Assembly (NCBI RefSeq): GCF_025460805.1
Contig: NZ_JAMXFJ010000008.1
Location: 169,308-233,307 of the forward strand
Origin: Microvirga sesbaniae
GTDB taxonomy: Bacteria; Pseudomonadota; Alphaproteobacteria; Rhizobiales; Beijerinckiaceae
DNA length: 64,000 nucleotides
Reading direction: 5' to 3'
Shown here: piece after piece, positions 27,284 through 37,411 of the stretch
How the letters are laid out: each line of letters opens with the position of its first letter
Position numbering within the stretch: the stretch's first letter is position 1
Program-made: the position numbers and the translations under genes
The notes under the pieces: model-generated
Databases searched by the model: none
Told to the model about the DNA's origin: nothing
Seen by the model: the letters and a program-made list of their open reading frames with translations, nothing else

Positions 27284-28435
27284 ATGACCCAGTTCTCCCT
27301 CACCGACGATCAAATCGCCGTCCGCGACATGGCTTTGGCCTTCGCGGCGGACAACCTTGCTCCTCACGCCCTCGAATGGGACGAGAAGAAGCATTTTCCC
27401 GTGGACGTGATGCGCGAGGCGGCAGCCCTCGGCATGGCGGCGATCTACACCCGCGACGACGTGGGCGGATCGGGCATGACGCGCCTCGACGCGGCGCTCA
27501 TATTCGAGGCGCTCGCCACCGGCTGCCCGGCCGTGTCGGCCTATCTGTCGATCCACAACATGGCAACCTGGATGATCGACCGGTACGGCTCCGAGGAGCA
27601 GCGCCAGCGCTACATCCCGCGCCTCGTCACCATGGAGCTGATCGCGAGCTACTGCCTGACCGAGCCGGGCTCGGGCTCCGATGCGGCCGCGCTGAAGACC
27701 AAAGCGGTGCGCGACGGCGACCATTACGTGGTCAACGGCGTCAAGCAGTTCATCTCCGGCGCCGGCACCTCCGACATCTACGTCACCATGGTGCGCACGG
27801 GCGAGGATGGCCCGTCCGGCATCTCGACCCTCGTGATCGAAAAGGACATGCCGGGCGTGTCCTTCGGCGCGCAGGAGAAGAAGATGGGCTGGAACGCGCA
27901 GCCCACCGCTGCGGTGATCTTCGAGGACGTGCGCGTTCCGCTCGCCAACCGCCTGTCCGACGAGGGCATGGGGTTCAAGATCGCCATGTCGGGCCTCGAC
28001 GGCGGACGCCTCAATATCGGCGCCTGCTCGCTCGGCGGCGCTCAGGCGGCGCTCGACAAGGCGCTTGCCTACACGGCGGACCGCAAGGCCTTCGGCAAGC
28101 GCATCGCGGACTTCCAGGCGCTCCAGTTCAAGCTCGCCGACATGGCCACCGAGCTCGAATGCGCGCGCACTTTCCTGTGGCGCGCAGCCTCTGCGCTCGA
28201 CGCCAAGGCGCTCGATGCCACGAAGCTCTGCGCCATGGCCAAGCGCATGGCGACCGACGTGGGGTTCCAGGTGGCGAACGACGCCCTGCAGCTCCACGGC
28301 GGCTACGGCTATCTGGCCGATTACGGCGTCGAGAAGATCGTGCGCGACCTGCGCGTCCATCAGATTCTCGAGGGCACCAACGAGATCATGCGACTGATCG
28401 TGGCGCGCGATCTGGTGGGGCGCGGCAATCGATGA
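27284..28435 (+). CDS. Acyl-CoA dehydrogenase, probably isobutyryl-CoA dehydrogenase
   Basis: A 383-residue FAD enzyme oxidising an acyl-CoA to the enoyl-CoA. The family signature YCLTEPGSGSDAAALKTKAV lies near residue 125. The C-terminal signature QLHGGYGYLADYGVEKIVRD is followed by VHQILEGTNEIMRLIVARDL, which includes the catalytic glutamate just before GT. Its placement between mmsA and mmsB points to isobutyryl-CoA, the valine-derived substrate. ATG 27284 was chosen over a TTG three codons upstream because the family begins with TQFSLTDDQ. Its stop overlaps the next start. Confidence 0.9.
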   Translation: MTQFSLTDDQIAVRDMALAFAADNLAPHALEWDEKKHFPVDVMREAAALGMAAIYTRDDVGGSGMTRLDAALIFEALATGCPAVSAYLSIHNMATWMIDRYGSEEQRQRYIPRLVTMELIASYCLTEPGSGSDAAALKTKAVRDGDHYVVNGVKQFISGAGTSDIYVTMVRTGEDGPSGISTLVIEKDMPGVSFGAQEKKMGWNAQPTAAVIFEDVRVPLANRLSDEGMGFKIAMSGLDGGRLNIGACSLGGAQAALDKALAYTADRKAFGKRIADFQALQFKLADMATELECARTFLWRAASALDAKALDATKLCAMAKRMATDVGFQVANDALQLHGGYGYLADYGVEKIVRDLRVHQILEGTNEIMRLIVARDLVGRGNR

Positions 28436-28803
28436 TGGTGCGGTCGCTCGGCCTCGGCGTCGGCATCGCGGCGGCGATCCTGGCTCTGTTCTGGCTGGCA
28501 GGACCCTTGTTCTTCCAGGACGGGCGGCGCCCATTCCAGCTCAACTTCACCGCAGGCGCCGTGCTGGGATCGGGCCTCGGCCTGATGATCGGCCGTATCC
28601 TGCAGGTGCCGCGCAAGGAAGCCGGCCATGCCATGGCTCTGACGGCCGTGCCGGGCATGCTGCTCATGGCCGCCGTGGGATCGCATTTCGCCGTGTTCTT
28701 TCCGCAGCTCGACCCGGCCCTCGACAAGGTCTTCGGCTCGCTGATGCTGTGGTTCTACGGCTTCGCGCTCACCGGAGCCCTCTGGGTGGCGCGAGGCCCA
28801 TGA
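28432..28803 (+). CDS. Small integral membrane protein of unknown function
   Basis: A 123-residue, very hydrophobic protein with about four predicted membrane segments (LGLGVGIAAAILALFWLAG, LNFTAGAVLGSGLGLMIGRI, MALTAVPGMLLMAAVGSHFA, LMLWFYGFALTGALWVARG). The ATG overlaps the stop of the acyl-CoA dehydrogenase gene and the stop overlaps the next ATG, so it is a coupled member of the valine operon. I recognise no family. A role in catabolism is not evident; it may be a passenger, or a membrane partner of the second small protein. Confidence 0.7.
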   Translation: MMVRSLGLGVGIAAAILALFWLAGPLFFQDGRRPFQLNFTAGAVLGSGLGLMIGRILQVPRKEAGHAMALTAVPGMLLMAAVGSHFAVFFPQLDPALDKVFGSLMLWFYGFALTGALWVARGP

Positions 28804-29234
28804 CGGGCCGGGGCGCACCTTCGGGGCTGCCTTGGCGGGAGCCGAGCACCTGGCTCGTTGTCGCCTTGGCGGGAGTGTTCGTCCTGCTGGGGCTCCTCTT
28901 CGTCTTTGCGCCGCGCGCCGGCGCGGCTTTGTTCGGGATCCCCGCTCCTGAGGGCTCGGATCTGTCCTACGTCACGGCCATCGGGCTGCGCGATCTCGCC
29001 TTCGGGGCCTATCTCGCCGCCCTGGCGCGTCTGGCGACGCAGCCCATCGTCGGCACGGTGCTCGGGCTCACGGTTCTCATTCCGGCTGGCGACGTCGTTC
29101 TCGTCTTTCTCGCACGGGGTTTCGCGAGCCCCGGCCATCTCCTGATTCATGCCGGCAGCGGCCTCGTCATGGCGGCCGGCTCGTTCTGGCTTCTCGGCCG
29201 GGCGTCACATCACACCAAGGGAGGATCTTCATGA
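28800..29234 (+). CDS. DUF4267-like membrane protein
   Basis: A 144-residue protein with four predicted membrane helices. The segment AIGLRDLAFGAYLAALA carries the G-x-RD-x3-G pattern of DUF4267-type proteins, and helices occur at about 20-40, 57-80, 88-108 and 113-135. The start overlaps the preceding stop by 4 nt and the stop overlaps mmsB by 4 nt. The function of the family is unknown. Its coupling inside a valine catabolic operon is the only functional clue. Confidence 0.72.
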   Translation: MTGRGAPSGLPWREPSTWLVVALAGVFVLLGLLFVFAPRAGAALFGIPAPEGSDLSYVTAIGLRDLAFGAYLAALARLATQPIVGTVLGLTVLIPAGDVVLVFLARGFASPGHLLIHAGSGLVMAAGSFWLLGRASHHTKGGSS

Positions 29235-30121
29235 CCACCATCGCCTTCATCGGCCTCGGCAACATGGGCGGCCCGATGGCCGCCAACCTCGTCAAGGCCG
29301 GTCACAGCGTCACCGGGTTCGATCTGTCGCCGGCCTCCTGCGATCAGGCGCGCGGCGACGGCGTGGCCATCGCCGGATCGACGGTCGACGCCGTGCGGGA
29401 CGCGGAGATCGTCGTCACCATGCTGCCGGCCGGCAAGCACGTGCTCGCCGTCTGGACCGACATTCTCCCTTCGGTGAAGGAGGGTGCGCTGCTGATCGAC
29501 TGCTCCACCATCGACGTGGAGAGCGCACGCAAGGTGCACGGCATGGCGCGCGAGCAGGGGCGCAACCTCGCGAGCCTCGACGCGCCGGTGTCCGGCGGCG
29601 TCGGAGGCGCGAAGGGCGCAACGCTCACCTTCATGACAGGCGGCGCGAAGGATGCCTTCGACCGGGCCGAGCCGATCCTGTCCCGGATGGGCAAGAAGGT
29701 CGTCCATTGCGGCGAGGCGGGCGCCGGCCAGGCGGCGAAGATCTGCAACAACATGATCCTCGGAATCTCGATGATCGGCGTGGCCGAGGCCTTCGTGCTC
29801 GGCGAGAAGCTCGGGCTGTCGCATCAGGCGCTGTTCGACGTCGCCTCCACGTCCTCGGGCCAATGCTGGTCGCTGACCACCTATTGCCCGGTGCCGGGCC
29901 CGGTGCCGGCCTCGCCGGCCAACAACGGCTACAGGCCGGGCTTCGCGGCAGCCCTCATGCTCAAGGACCTGAAACTCGCCCAGGAGGCCGCGCTCGCCTC
30001 GGGCGCTTCCACGCCCCTGGGGGCGGAGGCGGCCCAGCTCTATGCCCTGTTCAACAAGGCCGGCCACGAGGGCGACGACTTCTCCGGCATCATCAACTTC
30101 ATCCGCGGACAGAAGGATTGA
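29231..30121 (+). CDS. mmsB: 3-Hydroxyisobutyrate dehydrogenase
   Basis: A 296-residue NAD-dependent enzyme oxidising 3-hydroxyisobutyrate to methylmalonate semialdehyde, the substrate of MmsA. The N-terminal motif is FIGLGNMGGPMAANLVKAGH, the substrate-binding segment is DAPVSGGVGGAKGATLTFMT, and the catalytic lysine is in GAGQAAKICNNMILGISMIG. Length matches MmsB (about 295). The gene starts within the stop of the preceding membrane protein gene, with GGGAGG upstream, and closes the valine operon. Enoyl-CoA hydratase and hydroxyisobutyryl-CoA hydrolase genes of the pathway are not in the window. Confidence 0.95.
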   Translation: MTTIAFIGLGNMGGPMAANLVKAGHSVTGFDLSPASCDQARGDGVAIAGSTVDAVRDAEIVVTMLPAGKHVLAVWTDILPSVKEGALLIDCSTIDVESARKVHGMAREQGRNLASLDAPVSGGVGGAKGATLTFMTGGAKDAFDRAEPILSRMGKKVVHCGEAGAGQAAKICNNMILGISMIGVAEAFVLGEKLGLSHQALFDVASTSSGQCWSLTTYCPVPGPVPASPANNGYRPGFAAALMLKDLKLAQEAALASGASTPLGAEAAQLYALFNKAGHEGDDFSGIINFIRGQKD

Positions 30122-30131
30122 CGGCTGGCCA

Positions 30132-30166
30132 CATGTCATGGCCGGAGCGAACCCGGCCATGACATG
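30132..30166. repeat. Perfect 14-bp-arm palindrome after mmsB
   Basis: CATGTCATGGCCGG and CCGGCCATGACATG flank a 7-nt centre. It is a compact version of the family A left arm. Its position right after mmsB suggests a role as terminator or 3' processing hairpin. Confidence 0.65.
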
Positions 30167-30280
30167 GCGAAGAAAGAGGCCACGAAGACAATGATGTGTT
30201 GCATTGCACCTACAGCATTCGGCCCCGTGGTCCGTTAGGCTTCCATCTCCTGAACATTCAACCGCTGATTGCCTGCTCGC

Positions 30281-31492
30281 ATGATCCGTCCTGTCTCCCA
30301 AGCGGCCAATCCCTCGGCCGATGCCGCCGCCATGCTGCGGCGTCTCGGCTTCGCGATCCTGTTCTTCGCCGTGCCTCTGGCGGCTCTGTTCACGCGCCGC
30401 GCGCTCGTGGTGATGGCGCCTCTCGCGGTCATCCTCCTCGTCCTCGCGTCGGTGCTCGACGGCAGCGCGAAGCATGCCTGGGACAAGCTGGCGGCCCTTG
30501 CCACGTCCCCGGGGGGAATCGCCGGGCTGGTTCTGCTGTTCTGGGCCGGGCTGTCCCTGCTGTGGACGCCCTTTCTGCCTCAGGCCTCCGAGCGGCTCCT
30601 CAACATCACAGGCATGATCCTCATGGGGCTGGGGGGCTATCTCGCCGTTCCCGAGCGCATGCGCTCGGCCAATCTCTATCTTCTGCCGGTCGGGGTCGGA
30701 CTCGCGGCCCTGATTGCCGTCTTCCTGGCGCTCACCGGCGGCAGCACCATCGACCCGGAAGGTCTGAGCCTGGAGCGCGGCATGCTGATGCTCGTTCTGC
30801 TCCTCTGGCCGGCCATCGCGTGGCTTCATTCCCGCGGCCGCAATCTGGAAGCCCTCGGGCTGGCGCTCGCCGTCGCGGTCTGTTCGCTCCTCACGCGGGA
30901 CGGCCTGCCCCTCTATGGCCTGGTCGCCGGCGCCGTCGTGTTCGTCGTCACCGCATGGAATCCGGTCTTCGGACCGCGCCTGACCGGCCTCGTCATGGCG
31001 GGCCTCCTGCTGTTCGCTCCGGTCCTGCCCTTCCTCCTGAAGCCACTTGCGACGAACCTGCTCGGCCCGACCTCTCCCACGACCCTCGCCCTCGAGGTGT
31101 GGCGCCAGATCATTCTCGGCGAGCCGCTGCGTCTGCTGACGGGACATGGCCTGGAGACGGCCCTGCGTGGCCGCTTCCTCGGATTGATGCCGCCCAGCGC
31201 ACCGTCCACCCTCCTGTTCGAGATCTGGTATGAGCTCGGCCTCGTGGGTGCCGTGGCCGGGTCCGTGCTTCTGTATCAGGCGGTCGTCAGCGCCAGAGGC
31301 CACCGCGCCAGCGTGGCGCCCGGCATCATGGCCGCGTTCGCCTGCGCCTACGCCCTGGGATGTCTCGGCATCGGCACCACACAGGTCTGGTGGTTCACCG
31401 CGCTCGTGGCCCTGGTGCTGATCTTCGTGGCCATCGAGCGGGGACAGTTTCGCACGAAGCGCCCCAAGGCCGTTCTGCACCGCATGGCCTAG
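30281..31492 (+). CDS. O-antigen ligase/polymerase-like membrane protein
   Basis: A 403-residue protein with about ten predicted membrane helices. Near residues 290-325 it has LLTGHGLETALRGRFLG and, after a short gap, LLFEIWYELGLVGAVAGS. This resembles the G-x-G...H/N...E-x-G-(L/I)-x-G signature in the large periplasmic loop of the Wzy_C/WaaL family. Such proteins join or polymerise glycans at the outer face of the inner membrane. No glycosyltransferase genes lie nearby, so the glycan is unknown. No clear ribosome binding site precedes ATG 30281; a TTG at 30269 is an alternative start. Confidence 0.65.
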   Translation: MIRPVSQAANPSADAAAMLRRLGFAILFFAVPLAALFTRRALVVMAPLAVILLVLASVLDGSAKHAWDKLAALATSPGGIAGLVLLFWAGLSLLWTPFLPQASERLLNITGMILMGLGGYLAVPERMRSANLYLLPVGVGLAALIAVFLALTGGSTIDPEGLSLERGMLMLVLLLWPAIAWLHSRGRNLEALGLALAVAVCSLLTRDGLPLYGLVAGAVVFVVTAWNPVFGPRLTGLVMAGLLLFAPVLPFLLKPLATNLLGPTSPTTLALEVWRQIILGEPLRLLTGHGLETALRGRFLGLMPPSAPSTLLFEIWYELGLVGAVAGSVLLYQAVVSARGHRASVAPGIMAAFACAYALGCLGIGTTQVWWFTALVALVLIFVAIERGQFRTKRPKAVLHRMA

Positions 31493-31493
31493 A

Positions 31494-31589
31494 GCCGTTT
31501 CCACTAGCGTGGAATCATGTCTCGTCTGCGTTGTGCCGCATTGTCTTGCGGTGAACCGGATCCACTTGACCGAAAAATGCTCTCGGGCA
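31494..31589 (-). repeat. Dispersed element, family C (copy 1)
   Basis: Read on the minus strand it runs from AGAGCATTTTTCGGTCAAG through GTGGATCCGGTTCACCG, CAATGCGGCACAACG and GATTCCACGCTAGTGGAA to the end near 31494. The same order of blocks, on the plus strand, is found at 58842-58932. The outer blocks resemble family B, so the families are related. Confidence 0.7.
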
Positions 31590-31669
31590 TCGCGCGCAGA
31601 AGGATTGACGAAGCGGCCTCGCCTCTGCTTCGCTGACGGCTTGCGGATTCCCAAACCCGAGGAACGTTC

Positions 31670-32839
31670 ATGCCGATCATCAACCGCGTCGCCGACCTTG
31701 CCGATGAAATCGCCACCTGGCGTCGTGACTTCCATGAAAACCCGGAACTCCTGTTCGACGTCCATCGCACCGCCGGCATCGTGGCGGAGAAGCTGAAGAG
31801 CTTCAGCTGCGACGAGGTCGTGACCGGCCTCGGACGAACCGGTGTCGTCGGCGTGATCAAGGGGCGCTCGAACAATTCGGGCAAGGTGATCGGCCTTCGC
31901 GCCGACATGGACGCGCTGCCCATCGAGGAGGCGACGAACGTTCCTCACAAATCCAAGGTGCCGGGCAAGATGCATGCCTGCGGCCATGACGGCCACACGG
32001 CGATGCTCCTCGGGGCGGCGAAGTACCTCGCCGAGACACGCAACTTCGACGGCACCGCCGTGGTGATCTTCCAGCCGGCGGAAGAGGGCGGCGGCGGCGG
32101 CAACGAGATGCTCAAGGACGGCCTGATGGAGCGCTTCGGCGTGCACGAGGTCTACGGCATGCACAATATGCCGGGCATTCCCGTGGGCCAGTTCGCCATC
32201 CGGCCGGGCGCCATGATGGCCGCGGCCGACCGCTTCACGATCACTATCGAGGGCAAGGGCGGCCATGCGGCGCGACCGCACGACTGCATCGACCCGGTCG
32301 TCATCTCGGCCCATGTGATCACGGCCCTGCAGACCATCGCGTCGCGCAGCGCCGATCCGCTCGATTCCGTGGTGGTCTCCGTCTGCACCGTGAAGGCGGG
32401 CGAAGCCTTCAACGTCATTCCGCAGACGGCGATGCTGCTCGGCACCGTGCGCACCCTCTCGCCCGAGGTCCGCGACCTCGCCGAAACGCGCATCCGCGCC
32501 ATCGTGGAGAATGTCTGCGCGGCTTTCGGCGCCAAGGCCGAGGTCGAGTACGATCGCGGCTACCCGGTGACCATGAACGATCCGGACAAGACCGATTTCA
32601 TGGCGGGCGTCGCCCGCGCGGTCGCGGGCGAGAACGCCGTGGACACGACGGTGCTGCCGCTCATGGGGGCCGAGGACTTCTCCTACATGCTGGAGCAGCG
32701 CCCCGGCGCCTACATCTTCCTCGGCAACGGGGATACGGCGGGCGTCCACCACCCGGCCTACGACTTCAACGACGAGGCGAGCCCCTACGGCGTCTCGCTC
32801 TGGGCGAAGATCGTCGAGACCGGCATGCCGGCGCGCTAA
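31670..32839 (+). CDS. M20 family amidohydrolase, hippurate hydrolase-like
   Basis: A 389-residue metal-dependent amidohydrolase that would remove an N-acyl group from an amino acid or related compound. Metal ligands occur in MHACGHDGHTAMLLGAA (Cys and His ligands), in the Glu pair of FQPAEEGGGGGNEML, and in GVHHPAYDFND near the C-terminus. The dimerisation domain (about 185-300) has GKGGHAARPHDCIDPV. It is the IAA-amino acid/hippurate hydrolase branch (about 390 residues), distinct from the HyuC-type enzyme at 6063. GAGGAACG is the ribosome binding site. It stands alone between repeats. Confidence 0.9.
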   Translation: MPIINRVADLADEIATWRRDFHENPELLFDVHRTAGIVAEKLKSFSCDEVVTGLGRTGVVGVIKGRSNNSGKVIGLRADMDALPIEEATNVPHKSKVPGKMHACGHDGHTAMLLGAAKYLAETRNFDGTAVVIFQPAEEGGGGGNEMLKDGLMERFGVHEVYGMHNMPGIPVGQFAIRPGAMMAAADRFTITIEGKGGHAARPHDCIDPVVISAHVITALQTIASRSADPLDSVVVSVCTVKAGEAFNVIPQTAMLLGTVRTLSPEVRDLAETRIRAIVENVCAAFGAKAEVEYDRGYPVTMNDPDKTDFMAGVARAVAGENAVDTTVLPLMGAEDFSYMLEQRPGAYIFLGNGDTAGVHHPAYDFNDEASPYGVSLWAKIVETGMPAR

Positions 32840-33166
32840 AGCATCGGACGTGAAAAGCGGGTCCAGGCTGGGATCGAACCCGGTGGTGACGTGGGAGGAT
32901 GGTGAGAGCGGGTGATGACACCCTCCACACGTCATGGCCGGCCTTGTGCCGGCCATCCTGATCCGGAGAGCGCGGCGCTTCACAGAAGCGGGATCACCGG
33001 GACAAGCCCGGTGATGACGGGGTGGTGGATCGGACGGGCCCGTGACCACGAAGGGGTGACCATCGGGCCGAGCGATCAAGACAGGGTTCCGGACGATGCG
33101 CCGCTTCAGGATGTGAGCATCGGATCCGATCCCAAACCGGGGTCCACTTTTCCGTCCGATGCGCTA
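32837..33166. repeat. Composite repeat block: family B halves flanking a family A copy
   Basis: Within the 395-nt gap between the M20 gene and the lactate permease gene there is no gene. Bases 32837-32870 are a left half of a family B unit (TAAAGCATCGGACGTGAAAA). A complete family A copy follows at 32929-33019 (ACGTCATGGCCGGCC ... GGTGATGACGG). A whole family B unit lies at 33116-33166 (GAGCATCGGATCC ... CGTCCGATGCGCT). The order suggests that one repeat type landed in or next to another. Confidence 0.7.
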
Positions 33167-33180
33167 AGCCGCTCCACAAG

Positions 33181-33213
33181 AGAGCGCCGCCGGAAACGAT
33201 CCGGCGGCGCTCT
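33181..33213. terminator. Strong stem-loop beyond the lactate permease gene
   Basis: AGAGCGCCGCCGGA and TCCGGCGGCGCTCT form a perfect 14-bp stem with an AACGA loop. It lies 22 nt past the permease stop codon (minus strand). The best T tract (CGTTTTG) is on the plus-strand side, while the minus-strand side has only CTTGTG. It may work in both directions. Confidence 0.65.
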
Positions 33214-33234
33214 CGTTTTGTCTCTCGCTGCCCG

Positions 33235-34917
<1,683 letters not shown>

Positions 34918-35062
34918 GAGCTTTTCCCTCACCCGCCAGCACCTGCTGGCACCCGTGGCATGGCGGTCGGGCCGGAGCGGTCTTTCCGCCTGATGGAAAA
35001 GCTAGAACATTGTTCTACTGCGACAATACGACCTTTAGGGGAGATCGTGCGGTATCAACCGC

Positions 35063-36175
35063 TTAATCCTTCTGCGAGCAGGCCAGCATGCCCTCAAGGT
35101 CGATGTAGTGTCCGGCGCGGTCGCGCTTGGCCGCCAGGTAGCTGACGTTCTCGGCCGTGGGACGGCCCAGCACCCGATGGTCCGAGATGACCTCGAGTCC
35201 GGCCTTGGTCAGCGCTGCGATCTTGTCCGGGTTGTTGGTCATGAGGCGGACCTTGGCGACGCCCAGCTCCCTGAGCATCACGGCGGCGAAATCGAAGCGG
35301 CGCTGGTCGGCCTCGAAGCCCAGCATCTCGTCGGCATCATAAGTGTCGTAGCCCTGCGACTGGAGCTTGTAGGCCCGGATCTTGTTGGCAATGCCGTTCC
35401 CGCGACCCTCCTGATCGAGATAGAGCAGGATGCCGCCCTCGCCCGAGGCCATGAAGCGCACCGTCTCGCGCAGCTGGTCGCCGCAATCGCATTTCAGGCT
35501 GCCGAAGAGGTCGCCCGTGAGGCAGGCCGAGTGCAGCCGCACGGTCACGGGCTTCGCGACATCCGGTTTGCCGACGACGATCGCCACCTGATCGCGCAGG
35601 CCCTCGCCACCACGGAACACCACGAATTCGCTGGTCGGCGCCCCTTCGAGCGGCACCGGCGCCCGACTGACGATCTTCAACTCGGCCGCCGTGGCACGGC
35701 GATAACCCCGGATGGCCTCGCCGGACACGCGCACGAGCGACGGGGCGATCTCGATGCCCTTCGCCAACGGCACCACGATCACGGCCGGAAGGACGAGAGA
35801 CAGGCGGGCGAGTTCCAGCGCCTCTCCGTCCAGCCCGTCGGCGGGCCGAACCGGTGCGTCGATGCGGCCATCGACCCTGAGCGCCAGAGCCTCCACGCGC
35901 CTCCGGTCGACCACGGGCAGAGCCACCCGGCCGGAAACCTCACGCTCGAGGCCGAGGCGGCGAAGCCGCGCCGCCGGCAGGACGAGATGGGCGTGGCCGC
36001 CGGCCACCGCGTCGATCTCGACGCACATCGCCTCGTCCAGGTCCTCGACGCCAGCCACGAGCACGCTGCCCTCCGCCCCGTCGATCACCACCGGGCGGGC
36101 GCTGCGGAACTCCATGATCGCCCGCTCGACCGAGGTCGTGGCGGGATTGGCGGACAGGCTCAAGGTCAGGCGCAT
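35063..36175 (-). CDS. ribA: GTP cyclohydrolase II with degenerate N-terminal RibB-like domain
   Basis: A 370-residue enzyme starting riboflavin synthesis from GTP. The C-terminal half (about 175-365) is a full RibA domain: the zinc cysteines are in HSACLTGDLFGSLKCDCGDQ, and GILLYLDQEGRGNGIANKIR and LMTNNPDKIAALTKAGLEVI are conserved. The N-terminal 170 residues align in layout with DHBP synthase (ERAIMEFRSARPVVIDGAEG), but the acidic catalytic motifs of RibB are not visible, so that activity is probably lost. This arrangement is known in alphaproteobacteria. No FMN riboswitch is seen in the 255 nt upstream. Confidence 0.9.
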   Translation of the reverse strand: MRLTLSLSANPATTSVERAIMEFRSARPVVIDGAEGSVLVAGVEDLDEAMCVEIDAVAGGHAHLVLPAARLRRLGLEREVSGRVALPVVDRRRVEALALRVDGRIDAPVRPADGLDGEALELARLSLVLPAVIVVPLAKGIEIAPSLVRVSGEAIRGYRRATAAELKIVSRAPVPLEGAPTSEFVVFRGGEGLRDQVAIVVGKPDVAKPVTVRLHSACLTGDLFGSLKCDCGDQLRETVRFMASGEGGILLYLDQEGRGNGIANKIRAYKLQSQGYDTYDADEMLGFEADQRRFDFAAVMLRELGVAKVRLMTNNPDKIAALTKAGLEVISDHRVLGRPTAENVSYLAAKRDRAGHYIDLEGMLACSQKD

Positions 36176-36430
36176 GGTCGAAAACTCGAGAAAAACGGCC
36201 TCGGATCTGGCAGGTTGTGGGTCTTGATGGCCAGACGGCCTCTGAAGCCAGGCTTCAGGATGATCGCCACCCTACCACAGGCCACCCCCGATCCCTAATC
36301 GCATAGATGCGATGGCTGCCATGCCGGATCAACAGGCTCGCCTGCAAACGTCCCTTGGCTCGACGGCATAGTCCGTGCGCGCTATCTCTGGCGCGTCCCT
36401 CCGCTTCAGCTTCCGCAAAGATCCTTGCCC

Positions 36431-37411
36431 ATGTCCTCTTTGCCCATGTCCTCGCCCATGTCCTCGTTCCTGCCCCGGCTCGTCGCCCTCAGCCTCATCG
36501 GTTTCGCCTCCGCGACGGGTGCCGCCACCCTCGACGGATTGGCCGTGACCGTGACCAATACCAGCGAGCCGGTCCTTTGCGCGGAAAAGGACAATGTGGC
36601 GATCAATTTCGCCGCCCCGGAGGTGAAGCATTTCCAGATCGAGGCCGTGCATCCGGCCTATATGGGCTCCCTGCGCCAGGATCGCTGGGAGCCGGACTGG
36701 ACCGCCTGCGAGGACATCTCCGAACAGACCTCGGCCAAGCCTCATCCGACCATGGCGACCCTCTATGAGGACGCCGATCTGCGAATCATGGGCCTGTCGT
36801 TTACGGAGTTCTGGCGCCCGAGCGACGTCACGGTGACGATCGGCGACAAGGTCACGCCCAAGATCCATCTCCTTCAGCTGCTAAAGAAGCGGGGCAACAA
36901 GGCGGTCGAGGTGCTCGTGATCTATCCTGGGGACGGCTACTGGCGCATCAAGCCGCTCCCGCCCGAGCATCTGGACTGGACCTCCTACGGCTCCTCCTTC
37001 CTGGTCGGCCCGGTGGAATTCGACCAGCGCCCCGTGGTGAACCTGAAGGACGTCGCCTTCGACCCGAAGACCATGACGTTCACCCTGACCCTGGCGAAGG
37101 GCGGCAAGGCGATCGTCGCGGTCAAGGCCCTCAACGAAGAGCGCATGACCCTCGACGTGTCGTTCGATCAGGCGATCGCCGGCCTGCCCTTCGCGGGCCT
37201 TCGCTCCATGTACGTGACCGAGTTCAACGCAGACGTGGCCCGCATCGCCGTCCGCGAGGCCGGGGCACGGTCCTGGCGCGAGGAGCCGATCATGAATTTC
37301 CGCGACGCCAAGGCGACCGACGCCTGGATGGGCCGCCTGGTGCCGTCGCGGCACAACACCAGCGCGCCCGACATGATGTTCAACCGTTTCCGCGCGACGC
37401 CGGCTCCTTGA
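36431..37411 (+). CDS. Secreted protein of unknown function
   Basis: A protein of up to 326 residues with an N-terminal signal peptide (FLPRLVALSLIGFASATGAA, cleaved near ATLDG). The mature part seems all-beta and has two cysteines. Landmarks are YMGSLRQDRWEPDWTACEDI, FTEFWRPSDVTVTIGDKV and GPVEFDQRPVVNLKDVAFDP. I do not recognise a family. Three in-frame ATG codons at 36431, 36446 and 36458 lie in a short tandem repeat of CCCATGTCCTC, so the true start is uncertain by 9 codons. The 3' end overlaps the convergent EamA gene by 32 nt. Confidence 0.75.
   Translation: MSSLPMSSPMSSFLPRLVALSLIGFASATGAATLDGLAVTVTNTSEPVLCAEKDNVAINFAAPEVKHFQIEAVHPAYMGSLRQDRWEPDWTACEDISEQTSAKPHPTMATLYEDADLRIMGLSFTEFWRPSDVTVTIGDKVTPKIHLLQLLKKRGNKAVEVLVIYPGDGYWRIKPLPPEHLDWTSYGSSFLVGPVEFDQRPVVNLKDVAFDPKTMTFTLTLAKGGKAIVAVKALNEERMTLDVSFDQAIAGLPFAGLRSMYVTEFNADVARIAVREAGARSWREEPIMNFRDAKATDAWMGRLVPSRHNTSAPDMMFNRFRATPAP

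Noticed and set aside
36176..36430. Possible FMN riboswitch before ribA
   Set aside because: The conserved FMN-element blocks (AGGGGCGGGG-type and GGCGGT-type) are not present.
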